Part shown: positions 8,862 through 17,162 of the stretch, piece by piece
Layout of the letters: each line of letters starts with the position of its first letter
Position numbering within the stretch: the stretch's first letter is position 1
Assembly: GCF_025809055.1 (NCBI RefSeq)
Contig: NZ_CP075529.1
Location: 1,364,001-1,428,000 of the forward strand
Length of the DNA: 64,000 bases
Origin: Devosia sp.
Lineage (GTDB): Bacteria; Pseudomonadota; Alphaproteobacteria; Rhizobiales; Devosiaceae
Direction: 5' to 3'
Program-made: the position numbers and the translations under genes
The notes under the pieces: model-generated
Database searches by the model: none
Told to the model about the DNA's origin: nothing
What the model saw: the letters and a program-made list of their open reading frames with translations, nothing else

Positions 8862-8878
8862 TTGCGAACGGTTCGCAA
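8862..8878. promoter_or_regulatory. 17-bp palindrome upstream of the multicopper oxidase gene
   Basis: The sequence TTGCGAACGGTTCGCAA is a near-perfect inverted repeat 13-29 bases upstream of the oxidase start codon, where a repressor or activator would control the oxidase-ZIP operon. It is distinct from the 21-bp dyads further upstream. The regulator is not identified. Confidence 0.55.
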
Positions 8879-8977
8879 TAAGACGCTCGAACGATAGTTT
8901 TTGCAAGTAGGAATTATTTGCAACTTTGGAATGCCGCGTCGCTCGGGTGCGTCCAAAGGCGGCTGCCTCACTCGGGT

Positions 8978-9145
8978 GACGTCGAAATCCCATCGCGAGA
9001 TGTCGAAATGCCATCAGCTGATGGCGAATGGCGATCGGCTGATGGTGAAATGTCTTCTGAAGATGTCGAAATGCCATCAGATGATTTCGAAATCCCATCC
9101 GAAGATGGCGAAATGCCATCAGCCGGTGGCGAAATCCCGTCATCG
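8978..9145. repeat. Eight-unit 21-bp array of dyad sites
   Basis: Eight consecutive units of exactly 21 bp start at 8978, 8999, 9020, 9041, 9062, 9083, 9104 and 9125. Each is a 17-bp imperfect inverted repeat of the form GATGGC-GAAAT-GCCATC plus a 4-bp linker. The spacer GAAAT is kept in seven of eight units; the arms vary but usually keep GAT...ATC. Twenty-one base pairs is two helical turns, so all sites face the same side of the DNA. The array lies between the minus-strand oxidase gene and the plus-strand small winged-helix gene. A cooperative operator or a centromere-like site is the best reading. Because 21 is a multiple of three, frames stay open through it, which makes false repeat proteins. 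Confidence 0.85.
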
Positions 9146-9194
9146 TCAACAGTTTCTTCAAGCGTCCGTGCCAGCCTGGGAGCCAGGAGGCACG

Positions 9195-9590
9195 ATGGCG
9201 ACCAGACCCAAGCTAGAACCCGATGTCACGCTGGGGGAGCTGCTGCTCTTGGCGCGGTTGGCGGAATTGCTCTACGACGATGGCAAGGCGGCGCCGGCAG
9301 GAGCCTACGGCTCTGAGACGGGAGTCTCGAAAACCCGTATCAGGAATGCCTTGTTGCGCATCGAGAGCGCTCTGGGCATTGTAGAAATGCAGGGCGCCGG
9401 TCGCCGGACCCAGAAGCCGAACGCATTCGGAAGAAACATCGGCAGTGCCGCGCGGCTCGTCGAGCGCCTCATCTATGTAGCCCGCCAGCACGCCACGGAT
9501 CAGGACAAACTGCATCTAGCCATCCGTACCGCCGAACAAGGGCTCGAACGGCAATGGCGAGCCGGTGATTTCGACAAGGCCGCGTCGTGA
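9195..9590 (+). CDS. Stand-alone LysR-like winged-helix DNA-binding protein
   Basis: A 131-aa protein preceded by a strong AGGAGG five bases before the ATG. The central segment (SETGVSKTRIRNALLRIESA, then LGIVEMQGAGRR) matches the helix-turn-helix and wing pattern of the LysR N-terminal domain, where 'SKTRIRNALLRIESALG' would contain the recognition helix. There is no effector-binding domain, so it resembles a DNA-binding domain alone, with a helical tail that could dimerise. It starts 50 bp downstream of the 21-bp dyad array, which is the obvious binding target (inference). It precedes the Dcm/Vsr genes by 112 bp on the same strand and might control them, the oxidase operon, or both. Confidence 0.7.
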   Translation: MATRPKLEPDVTLGELLLLARLAELLYDDGKAAPAGAYGSETGVSKTRIRNALLRIESALGIVEMQGAGRRTQKPNAFGRNIGSAARLVERLIYVARQHATDQDKLHLAIRTAEQGLERQWRAGDFDKAAS

Positions 9591-9702
9591 TGGACGGTTG
9601 CGGACACAAGGCCATTCGTCCGGCGAGCTCGCGTCGACCTGCCATCGTCGCGCCGGCTTGCCAGTCGTTCCGTTGTGCTATACTCCCGCGCCCGAGGTGA
9701 GT

Positions 9703-10740
9703 ATGCCAACTGCGGTCGATATCTTCTGCGGGTCGGGCGGGGTGACGCAGGGTTTGCGCAGCGCCCGATGGCGCGTATTGGCTGCTTGCGACAACGATCC
9801 CGTGGCCGCCGCCACGTATCGTGCCAATCACGCCCGCACTAAGTTGGTCGACGGCGATATCCGGCTGGATGACACCATCGATCGCATCGCGTCCGCCGTG
9901 CGTGGGCGAACCGTCGATCTGCTCGTCATCTGTGCCCCCTGCCAGCCGTTCAGCAGCCAGAACCGGCATCGCGGCGACGACGAGCGCGAACAGCTCATCG
10001 TCAGGGCTCTGGCGGTCGCGGAACGGCTGAAGCCTGCCATGGTGTTCTTCGAGAACGTCCCTGGGTTGGCGACGCCGACCTATGCATCCATCGTGGCGCA
10101 GGTGAGGACGAAACTCGATGAACTGGGTTATGTCGTCTCCGATCCGCTCCTGAGGGATGCGGCGGATTTCGGGGTGCCCCAGCGGCGACGCCGTTGCATC
10201 ATGCTGGCGGCCAGAACCCGGGACGCCGTCGATACGTTCGTCTCCCTGGACATGACGATGCCGAGAAAGACCGTATTCCGTGCCATAGCGGATCTCGAAA
10301 GACTGGAATCAGGACAGGCCAGTGCCGAGGATGCGCTGCACAGGGCCCGCACTCATCAATCGATAGCGGTCGAGCGCCTCAGGCACATTCCCGCGGACGG
10401 TGGTAGTCGATCCAGCCTTCCCGCTCATCTCGAGCTCCGTTGCCATGTCGGCAAGCCCAGGTCGTTCTCCGACGTGTACGGTCGCATGGCCTGGCAGGAC
10501 GTCGCGCCAACGCTGACCACGGGATGCACGGACATCACGCGCGGTCGTTTCGCCCATCCCGAGCAACATCGCGCCATCACCCTGCGCGAGGCCGCGCGCC
10601 TACAAAGCTTTCCCAACGATTACGAATTCAGGGGGAATGACAGCGACATCGCAAGGCAGATCGGCAACGCCGTGCCGCCGGAGATGATCAAGGCATTCGT
10701 TCCGGCCTTCAGGGCGGCCCTGAAGGCCTCGCAGCGTTGA
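9703..10740 (+). CDS. DNA (cytosine-5-)-methyltransferase (Dcm-type)
   Basis: A 345-aa C5 methyltransferase. Ordered motifs: I, DIFCGSGGVTQGL (SAM binding); IV, CAPCQPFSS with catalytic Cys80; VI, FFENVPG; VIII, DFGVPQRRRR; IX-X region with RQIGNAVPP near the end. The region between VIII and IX that reads the DNA target is about 100 residues, enough for one target-recognition domain; the recognised sequence cannot be predicted. The start at 9703 is chosen because motif I begins four residues later, as usual. Its stop overlaps the vsr start (TTGA), so the two are translationally coupled. No classical restriction endonuclease follows; the GHKL, receiver and nuclease genes downstream may supply that role. 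Confidence 0.95.
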   Translation: MPTAVDIFCGSGGVTQGLRSARWRVLAACDNDPVAAATYRANHARTKLVDGDIRLDDTIDRIASAVRGRTVDLLVICAPCQPFSSQNRHRGDDEREQLIVRALAVAERLKPAMVFFENVPGLATPTYASIVAQVRTKLDELGYVVSDPLLRDAADFGVPQRRRRCIMLAARTRDAVDTFVSLDMTMPRKTVFRAIADLERLESGQASAEDALHRARTHQSIAVERLRHIPADGGSRSSLPAHLELRCHVGKPRSFSDVYGRMAWQDVAPTLTTGCTDITRGRFAHPEQHRAITLREAARLQSFPNDYEFRGNDSDIARQIGNAVPPEMIKAFVPAFRAALKASQR

Positions 10741-11153
10741 CGATCGAACCACCGCCGCCGGCGAACGCCGGCGTCTCGGCTCGGATGCGGCGGCAGCGCA
10801 CGAGCGATACGCAGGTCGAGCTGGCGGTGCGAAAGGCCCTGTTCTCCTCGGACGTGCGCTACCGCAAGCACTACCCGGTGCCGGGTCGCCCGCGCCGATC
10901 GATTGACATAGCCTTTCCCAGGAAGCGGATCGCCGTATTCGTCGACGGCTGCTTCTGGCATGGATGCGCCCTGCACAAGACGATCCCCAGGTCCAACGAT
11001 GGCTGGTGGGCAGCCAAGTTGGAGCAGAACAAACAACGGGACACGGAAACTACAGCGCTTCTGACTGAGCAGGGCTGGCGGGTCCTGAGGTTCTGGGAGC
11101 ACGACCGGCTCGAAGACGTCGTCCAAGCGATCCTGAACGAATTGGCGCGATGA
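10737..11153 (+). CDS. vsr: Very short patch repair endonuclease Vsr
   Basis: A 138-aa protein of normal family length. Vsr nicks 5' of T in T:G mismatches created by deamination of 5-methylcytosine, which protects the sites methylated by its partner. The hallmark core SIDIAFPRKRIAVFVDGCFW plus HGC is present, with the catalytic Asp in 'SIDIAF' and the zinc-binding Cys/His residues around 'GCFWHGC'. A C-terminal 'GWRVLRFWEHD' strand is also typical. It begins with TTG overlapping the TGA of the methyltransferase gene. Confidence 0.95.
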   Translation: MTIEPPPPANAGVSARMRRQRTSDTQVELAVRKALFSSDVRYRKHYPVPGRPRRSIDIAFPRKRIAVFVDGCFWHGCALHKTIPRSNDGWWAAKLEQNKQRDTETTALLTEQGWRVLRFWEHDRLEDVVQAILNELAR

Positions 11154-11347
11154 CTTGCAGCACGGAGCCACGTTAGGCGCCCAACGATCTACCTTAGCCT
11201 GACCGGGCTCGAATGACCCTCGCTGTTGCCCAATGCCCGGCGTGATCCCTGTTCTCATGCTCTCATGTGATGACGGCAGGACTATCCCGACTATCATGCG
11301 GCCCCTGGATTTTGAGAAGATCCCGCCCCGGCAGGGCGATGGGGGCG

Positions 11348-12082
11348 TTACGCGCGGGAAAGACAATCCGCCACCATCCACCGCAACGCCGCAGGCGCTC
11401 CCCTCAGAACCACCTCAATATTGGCTTGGGCATCGGATGAGTTCCTGAATTCCCCGCTCCCGACGGCGAGCTGGTATCTGTCGGATGGCGTCATCAACAC
11501 CATCAGCGGTCCTCTCCTCGCGTAAAGCTCGAATTGATTGTTGAAGCGCGCCGATGTGCACCAACGAGTCCCCATTCCCCACCAGCGGGCCGCCGCCTGG
11601 CTCTTGAGACGGACCAGCTTCCAGTGTTCGTCGTCGAACAGCAGTTCACTCTCTGCATATGCCTGGTCGCGTTCCGCCTTCCTCAGGCTCCTCGCACCGA
11701 GCACTGTGAGGCGGTTTTCGGCGCAAAGCAGTTCGTCGACCGTCTCGAGACGGTTGATATCGCGCATCTCCATAGGAAGATGCGGACGCACATCGTGGAA
11801 ATGCCGCAAGCCCGAGGATAATCGGTCCATCTCGGCCATGCCGCAACAGGTTCGCAGACCGTAGTCGGTCCACCAGCGTCGGCGCCAGGCCGAAAGCCAC
11901 GTGAAGTATTTGCCTTGCGGAGTCGGATCGCATCCGCAGATCAACGTGAAGACGCGCTGCTCCCGCTCGATGCTGAGATACGGGTCGAGCCGTTCGATGC
12001 CGGCGCGACGCCAAGCGTGCTGCAGGTGGGAATTCAGGACGGCGTCAACTCGTCGTAGGCTCGGTGCTCGGGACATGCCCAA
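11348..12082 (-). CDS. Uncharacterised protein with a GTxWCT motif
   Basis: A 244-aa protein without signal peptide or membrane segment. The recognisable part is near the C-terminus: 'ARWWGMGTRWCTSA', then 'FNNQFELYARRGPLMVLM'. I have seen this pattern (GTxWCT, NxFxxY, GPLxV) in uncharacterised phage and mobile-element proteins, but no function is known to me. The N-terminal half is Arg/Trp-rich with 'TLICGCDPTP'. It lies on the opposite strand, convergent to vsr and divergent from the large GHKL gene, inside the defence region. The start is uncertain. Confidence 0.7.
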   Translation of the reverse strand: MGMSRAPSLRRVDAVLNSHLQHAWRRAGIERLDPYLSIEREQRVFTLICGCDPTPQGKYFTWLSAWRRRWWTDYGLRTCCGMAEMDRLSSGLRHFHDVRPHLPMEMRDINRLETVDELLCAENRLTVLGARSLRKAERDQAYAESELLFDDEHWKLVRLKSQAAARWWGMGTRWCTSARFNNQFELYARRGPLMVLMTPSDRYQLAVGSGEFRNSSDAQANIEVVLRGAPAALRWMVADCLSRA

Positions 12083-12345
12083 GCCTGGTCTTCGTTGACG
12101 CCGAGGTCGATCCGAATTTTTTGCGGATCCCCGGATTTCCTCCGCTGGACGAGTTCGCTGAAAGGCAACAGCAACCCGGCGACAATGATCGCGCCCATTG
12201 GAGTAATAAGTTGTGTAAGAATTTTCAGCTTAGTTTAGGGTACAAAAGGATATGGGCCGAATAAGAAAACAATGACGCAGGCGAGGGATAGAGGCGCAGC
12301 CCCGGGGCGAGTGTTCTCCAACATACTTTTCGGAGCGTCCGCATA
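12083..12345. promoter_or_regulatory. Divergent intergenic region before the GHKL gene
   Basis: About 260 bases separate the divergent WCT-protein and GHKL-protein genes and must contain both promoters. A relatively AT-rich patch around 12200-12275 (with TAATAAGTTGTGTAAGAAT) is the likeliest promoter zone for the GHKL operon. No clear operator was identified. Confidence 0.4.
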
Positions 12346-15306
12346 ATGGCACGCATCAAGGTTCGCGCCAGGGCGGTCGACATGCTGGGGCGCCAGCAGA
12401 TCGCGGGCATTCCAACAGCGGTCCACGAGCTCTTCAAGAACGCCCACGACGCCTATGCCGACAACGTTCGGGTCGACTATTTTCGCGCGGACGAACTCTT
12501 CATCCTCCGCGACGACGGCATCGGCATGACGCTGGAGGATTTCGAGGGTCGGTGGCTGACCCTCGGCACCGAGAGCAAGGTCGGTGCGAACGACCCGGGT
12601 AAGCAGCCGTGGACCGGACCTCGCAATGCGACCGCGCGCGCCATTACCGGCGAGAAAGGTATCGGACGGCTGGCGATCGCCGCTATCGGACCCCAAGTGC
12701 TGGTGCTCACGCGCTCCGTTCGTCCCAGCGGTTTGGGATCACTTGTCGTCAGCCTCATACAATGGGGCCTATTCGAAATCCCGGGATTGGACCTCGAGGC
12801 CATCGAAGTGCCGGTCGTCGAGCTGGAGGGTGGGAAACTGCCGGATCTCGGCGTGGTGACGGGCCTTGCCGACCGCATCCGCGCCAACATCTGGCAATTG
12901 GGCGATCGAATACCCGGTGACATAGGAAAGCGGTTGTTGTCGGAACTCGACATGGCCGACTTCGACCCGGGCTCCGTCTACGCTCAGATCGACGGACCGA
13001 CACTGGCCGGCGACGACTTCGGCACGCACTTCTTCATCCGTCCGACGAACCCGGTGCTGGCGGACGACATAGAGCAATCCGACGACGCCGGCTCGGAGGC
13101 CACTCCGTTGGAGAAGATGCTCCTCGGCTTCGGCAACACCATGATGCCGCAAGGCGGCGAGCCACCGATATCCGCGCAATTCTGGGATCATCGCGAGGAC
13201 GGGGTCAGCCGCGACCTCATCGGCGGGTCGGCGTTCTTCACGCCCGCCGAGTTCGACTCCGCCGACCACCACATCGACGGCGAGTTCGACGAATTCGGCC
13301 AATTCACCGGCACCGTGTCGGTGTACGGCCAGCCGGCACGGCAGCACACCATCGTATGGCCGGACTCCACAGGACGTCCGACCGAGTGCGGCCCGTTCCG
13401 CCTCCGTTTCGCTTATCTACAAGGATCGCTGAAGGACTCGCGGGTTCCACCGGACGAATGGGCTCGGCTGAGCGGCAAGCTCAACAAGATCGGTGGCCTG
13501 TACGTGTACAGGGACAACATAAGAATATTGCCCTACGGCAACTCCGACTTCGATTTCGTCGGTATCGAACGGCGGCGCACGAAGTCGGCGCAGGATTGGT
13601 TCTTCTCGTACCGGCGCATTTTCGGCGCCGTCGAACTCACCCATTCGCGAAACAGCAATCTGGTCGAGAAGGCGGGACGCGAAGGCTTCAGAGCGAACCG
13701 TGCCTATCGGGAGATGACCAGTATGCTGGAAAATTTCTTCGAGCGGCTCGCCATCGACTTCTTCCGCCCCACTTCGCAGTTCGGGTCCGAATTCAACTCG
13801 ATCAAGGCGGAGATCAACCAGGAGGCCAAGCTGCTGGCCAAGAGGGCGACCAAGACAAAGGAACGCCAGGCGGAATTCAAGACCGAACTCGATACCTTCT
13901 TCACATCCATCGAGAAGGGCGACCCTACCCGGGAAGCCGAGCGCATCCGCGCGATGACGGAAGAGCGCCTATCGGCAGTGGCGACGATCAAAAGTCCCGA
14001 AGCAGCCGCCGACGCGCTCATCAACGCCGAGGCGGATGCGAGGCGCGCCGTCGCAGCGCTCGAAAAGTCCATCACAGTGGTCAAACCGCGCGCGCTCGGG
14101 ATGAACAAGTCGCTGACCTCGGATTGGAACGCGTATCAGCAGAATTCCGAGCGGATCAGACGGGAAGTGGTCATGCCTCTGCTCGTGCAGGTCGAGGAGA
14201 GGATCAGCGAGGTTGCGGCTGTCAACGAGATCGACGTCGATCGGCGTCGTCGGCTCATCACATCGTTGGAGCAGCGTCGATCGTCGACCGAGAACGAGGC
14301 CACCCGTCTCCGTCGCCAAGTCCTCGAACGTACGACGGGTCTGTCGCAGCAGGTCGACACAATGGCGAGAAAGGCCCTGGAGCGCATGGCATCCGGGTTC
14401 GACCTGATTTTCGCCGAAGTCGGTCGGACCGATATCTCCGACATGTCGGAGTCGGATTTGACCCATCTACAGCGGGGATGGGAGAATCGGGCGGACGTTA
14501 TCGCCAAGGATGCCCGGGACCTGCTCGAAGCACTCGGCGAACAACTGGTGTCACTCACAGGGGCGGTCGCGGAAGGCGGAACCCTCGACGCGACGACCGC
14601 CGCATTGGAAAGTCGTGCCGATGCCTTGGAAGAGCAGTTGGACATGTACTCGGAGTTGGCACAATCCGGCATGGCGATCGGGATCGTCCAGCATGAATTC
14701 GCCAATACGGTGAAACGAATCCGCACGGCCATCGCCCAGTTGCAACCCTGGGCGTATGGAACGTCCGAAATCCGTGAGATACGGGACGACCTGAGCGATG
14801 GCTTCGATCATCTCGATAGTTACCTCACCTTGTTCACGCCCTTGAGTCGGAGACTACACAGGAAGCCCGTGGAACTCTCGGGCGAGGAGATACGGAACTA
14901 TCTTTTCGAGGTGTTCAACGACCGGCTCCGCCGCCACGACATCAAGTTGGTGGCCACGCCGGCGTTCCGCAGCAAGGTGATACTGGCTTTGCCTCCCATC
15001 ATCCTGCCAAGCTTCGTGAACATCGTGGACAACGCCATCCACTGGATCACGACCGTGCCGGGCGGGGAACGCGAAATCCTTCTCGATGCGGACGAGGATC
15101 TATTTCTCATCTCCAACAGCGGCCCCGGCATCCCGTTGCGCATCGCGGACCGCATCTTCGAATTCGGCGCTACGGAGAAGATAGGCGGACGGGGAATGGG
15201 GCTGTTCATCGCGCGTCAGGCGCTGCGCTCGAACGGCCTGGACCTAACATTGCAGGCAGCGGGCGAGAACGTCAGACCGCAGTTCGCGATCGGTCCAAGG
15301 GAATAA
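12346..15306 (+). CDS. Double-GHKL protein: MORC/HSP90-like ATPase fused to a histidine kinase
   Basis: A 986-aa cytosolic protein with two complete GHKL ATP-binding modules. Module 1 is N-terminal: N-box ELFKNAHDAY (Glu28, Asn32, Asp35), DDGIGM (56-61) and GEKGIGR (102-108), as in HSP90/MutL/MORC-type ATPases. Helical, coiled-coil-prone sequence fills about 500-760. The C-terminal part looks like a histidine kinase: an H-box GIVQHEFANTVKRI with His783, an N-box NIVDNAIHW near 892-900, G1 SNSGPGIP near 923-930, F-box IFEFGATEK and G2 GRGMGLF near 948-955. MORC-like GHKL ATPases are known partners in restriction-modification clusters; the kinase fusion is unusual. The next gene, 15 bp downstream, encodes a receiver-like protein that could accept the phosphate. 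Confidence 0.85.
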   Translation: MARIKVRARAVDMLGRQQIAGIPTAVHELFKNAHDAYADNVRVDYFRADELFILRDDGIGMTLEDFEGRWLTLGTESKVGANDPGKQPWTGPRNATARAITGEKGIGRLAIAAIGPQVLVLTRSVRPSGLGSLVVSLIQWGLFEIPGLDLEAIEVPVVELEGGKLPDLGVVTGLADRIRANIWQLGDRIPGDIGKRLLSELDMADFDPGSVYAQIDGPTLAGDDFGTHFFIRPTNPVLADDIEQSDDAGSEATPLEKMLLGFGNTMMPQGGEPPISAQFWDHREDGVSRDLIGGSAFFTPAEFDSADHHIDGEFDEFGQFTGTVSVYGQPARQHTIVWPDSTGRPTECGPFRLRFAYLQGSLKDSRVPPDEWARLSGKLNKIGGLYVYRDNIRILPYGNSDFDFVGIERRRTKSAQDWFFSYRRIFGAVELTHSRNSNLVEKAGREGFRANRAYREMTSMLENFFERLAIDFFRPTSQFGSEFNSIKAEINQEAKLLAKRATKTKERQAEFKTELDTFFTSIEKGDPTREAERIRAMTEERLSAVATIKSPEAAADALINAEADARRAVAALEKSITVVKPRALGMNKSLTSDWNAYQQNSERIRREVVMPLLVQVEERISEVAAVNEIDVDRRRRLITSLEQRRSSTENEATRLRRQVLERTTGLSQQVDTMARKALERMASGFDLIFAEVGRTDISDMSESDLTHLQRGWENRADVIAKDARDLLEALGEQLVSLTGAVAEGGTLDATTAALESRADALEEQLDMYSELAQSGMAIGIVQHEFANTVKRIRTAIAQLQPWAYGTSEIREIRDDLSDGFDHLDSYLTLFTPLSRRLHRKPVELSGEEIRNYLFEVFNDRLRRHDIKLVATPAFRSKVILALPPIILPSFVNIVDNAIHWITTVPGGEREILLDADEDLFLISNSGPGIPLRIADRIFEFGATEKIGGRGMGLFIARQALRSNGLDLTLQAAGENVRPQFAIGPRE

Positions 15307-15321
15307 TCGGGGGAGTACAAG

Positions 15322-17088
15322 ATGGCTCAGGCCGCCAACGCGTTTCAGGACTATCGGTTGTCGGGGGTGCGACGGTTCCTGCAGACTGCCGTCGTCATCG
15401 ACAACGAGGCGGAGATGCGAGCCGTCCCGGCACCGTCGACCGAGCCGAAGGTCGCAGTGCGCAAGCCTGCCGGCGTGCTGAAACAAGAACCGGCCTCCGC
15501 TGCGGCGCAGCCCGAGTCGGATGAGGTACCCGCCGTCGAGCCCGTGCCCGAAGCCGGGAAACAAAATGCCCCCCTGCACAGCGCAGCAGGCAGCTTGAAT
15601 GCCAAGCTCCTGACCGATGCCTTCTCGGAGAGGGAGATCATCTGCGGGCTTTATAGGCCGGAGCCCGGCGAGAACATGGTGTCGTTGGCGACGAACGCAG
15701 CCAAGCACGCCGACGTGGTGGTCGTGGACTGGCTGCTGGAGAACAATTCCTCGGTGAAGGCCGTGGAGATCATCATCGCGATACTCAAGGACGACATCTC
15801 GGGCAATGGCAGGCTACGCCTGCTGTCCGTCTACACGTCCCAGAACGGCGTCTCCGTGATCGCGAAGGAACTGTTCGATCAGATCGTCGCCGTCCCGGAG
15901 CTGGCCGACAAATTTACCCTGTCGGGGGTGGCGATCGTCGGCGCCAACGTCCGCATCTGTGTGCTGAGTAAACCCCAGTCGATCGGGGATGACGACGTCG
16001 AGAAGGTGAGCGAACAGGACCTGCCCGAACGCCTTCTCAAGGAGTTCGTGCACCTCTCCGCCGGTCTGCTGACCAGTTTCGCCTTGCACTCCATCTCCGC
16101 CGTGAGACGATCCGCCCACCACGTCGTGGCGGTGTTCGGCGAGGAACTGGACGGCGCCTATCTGGCCCACCGGTCGACACTAGTCGATCCCGACGAGGCC
16201 GTGGAGTTCGCGATCAACCTGCTCCTGGGCGAGCTGCAGAATGCGATAGCGGTCGATGAGCGGCTTGACGGCCAGATCGGTTCGGACGTTCTGAATTCAT
16301 GGGTGGACGTCAAGAGCGTCTCCCATAAGTTCGTGAAGGGCGGCGCCGAGGCCTCGCCGGAAATCGTCAAGGAGTTCGTTGTCGGTGGATTCGCCAAGCT
16401 GAAGGCGACCAAGGACAAGCTGACAAAAGCGGACGGCACCGCCGCCGAAGGTGGTCTCGGCGGACACAACGTCGGGGAAGTATTCTACGCAAGCGCCGCG
16501 GACGCATGGCAGAGGCAGATCGAGTTCGCAAGGCTGAGCGCCTTCAAGCGAGAGGCTTACGGGCGAACCCGGTTGCCGCAAGGTTGGCTCCCTACGTTGA
16601 CGCTCGGGTCCGTCCTCAAGGTTAGAGGCCCGAAGAACGAGGCCGAGAAGCCGAACTACGATGATCTGGGCGCCAACTATCTGGTGTGTATGCAGCCGAG
16701 ATGCGACAGCGTGCGCCTTGCGGGAGCGACGGGCTTCCCGTTCCAGACAGGGGAGGCAGCAACGAAGGAGTTCAACCTGGTGGTGAAGGAACGGGATCTG
16801 TCGGCAGGAACCCCGCTGATCATCAGCGGGAAGCCCGGCAGCACCCAGGTCGTCAAGTTCGAAGCCGATCCTGACGCGAAATCCGTGAGGGCGAAGAAGG
16901 ACGGCGACGATTTCATCTTCACCGACAGCAAGGGGCGGGAGTATTTCTGGCTCGGCGACATCAAGGACATGAAGGCCCAGCACGACGCCAGCGCTCTGGC
17001 CGCAAGCGTACATCGGGTAGGGCTGGTGGAACTCGAATTCCTTCGCCTCGCCGCAGCGAAGGAGATCAAGGTCCCGCAAGCCAAGTGA
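15322..17088 (+). CDS. Response-regulator-like protein with an interrupted receiver domain
   Basis: A 588-aa soluble protein 15 bp after the GHKL-kinase gene. The N-terminus has receiver elements: acidic end of beta1 in 'TAVVIDNEAEM' (Asp27), candidate phospho-acceptor Asp136 in 'ADVVVVDWLLE', and a beta4 Thr/Ser in 'LLSVYTSQN' near 172. Between beta1 and beta3 lies a Pro/Ala/Glu-rich insert of about 70 residues (roughly 32-100), which breaks the usual 120-aa fold. The remaining 400 residues are a novel, mostly alpha/beta region with no recognised output domain; a 'FIFTDSKGREYFWLGDIKDM' segment is near the end. Likely partner of the upstream kinase; output unknown. Confidence 0.75.
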   Translation: MAQAANAFQDYRLSGVRRFLQTAVVIDNEAEMRAVPAPSTEPKVAVRKPAGVLKQEPASAAAQPESDEVPAVEPVPEAGKQNAPLHSAAGSLNAKLLTDAFSEREIICGLYRPEPGENMVSLATNAAKHADVVVVDWLLENNSSVKAVEIIIAILKDDISGNGRLRLLSVYTSQNGVSVIAKELFDQIVAVPELADKFTLSGVAIVGANVRICVLSKPQSIGDDDVEKVSEQDLPERLLKEFVHLSAGLLTSFALHSISAVRRSAHHVVAVFGEELDGAYLAHRSTLVDPDEAVEFAINLLLGELQNAIAVDERLDGQIGSDVLNSWVDVKSVSHKFVKGGAEASPEIVKEFVVGGFAKLKATKDKLTKADGTAAEGGLGGHNVGEVFYASAADAWQRQIEFARLSAFKREAYGRTRLPQGWLPTLTLGSVLKVRGPKNEAEKPNYDDLGANYLVCMQPRCDSVRLAGATGFPFQTGEAATKEFNLVVKERDLSAGTPLIISGKPGSTQVVKFEADPDAKSVRAKKDGDDFIFTDSKGREYFWLGDIKDMKAQHDASALAASVHRVGLVELEFLRLAAAKEIKVPQAK

Positions 17089-17162
17089 GAGGACACAAAT
17101 GTCGCCGAAGCACGACTGGTCCGTACCTGATATCTCTCGGGCGCGGAATTGCCCTCGGTACC

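Noticed and set aside
8978..9145. Possible CRISPR array
   Set aside because: Units are contiguous 21-bp repeats with only 4-bp linkers, no unique spacers, and no cas genes.
8850..9161. Longer N-terminus for the multicopper oxidase, starting at a TTG
   Set aside because: It would place 104 repeat-derived residues before a normal Tat signal peptide.
8918..9316. Plus-strand frame with eight heptad repeats (DVEMPSA type)
   Set aside because: The repeat comes from the 21-bp dyad array, whose length is a multiple of three. All frames stay open there, the downstream part overlaps the winged-helix gene in another frame, and no ribosome-binding site is present.
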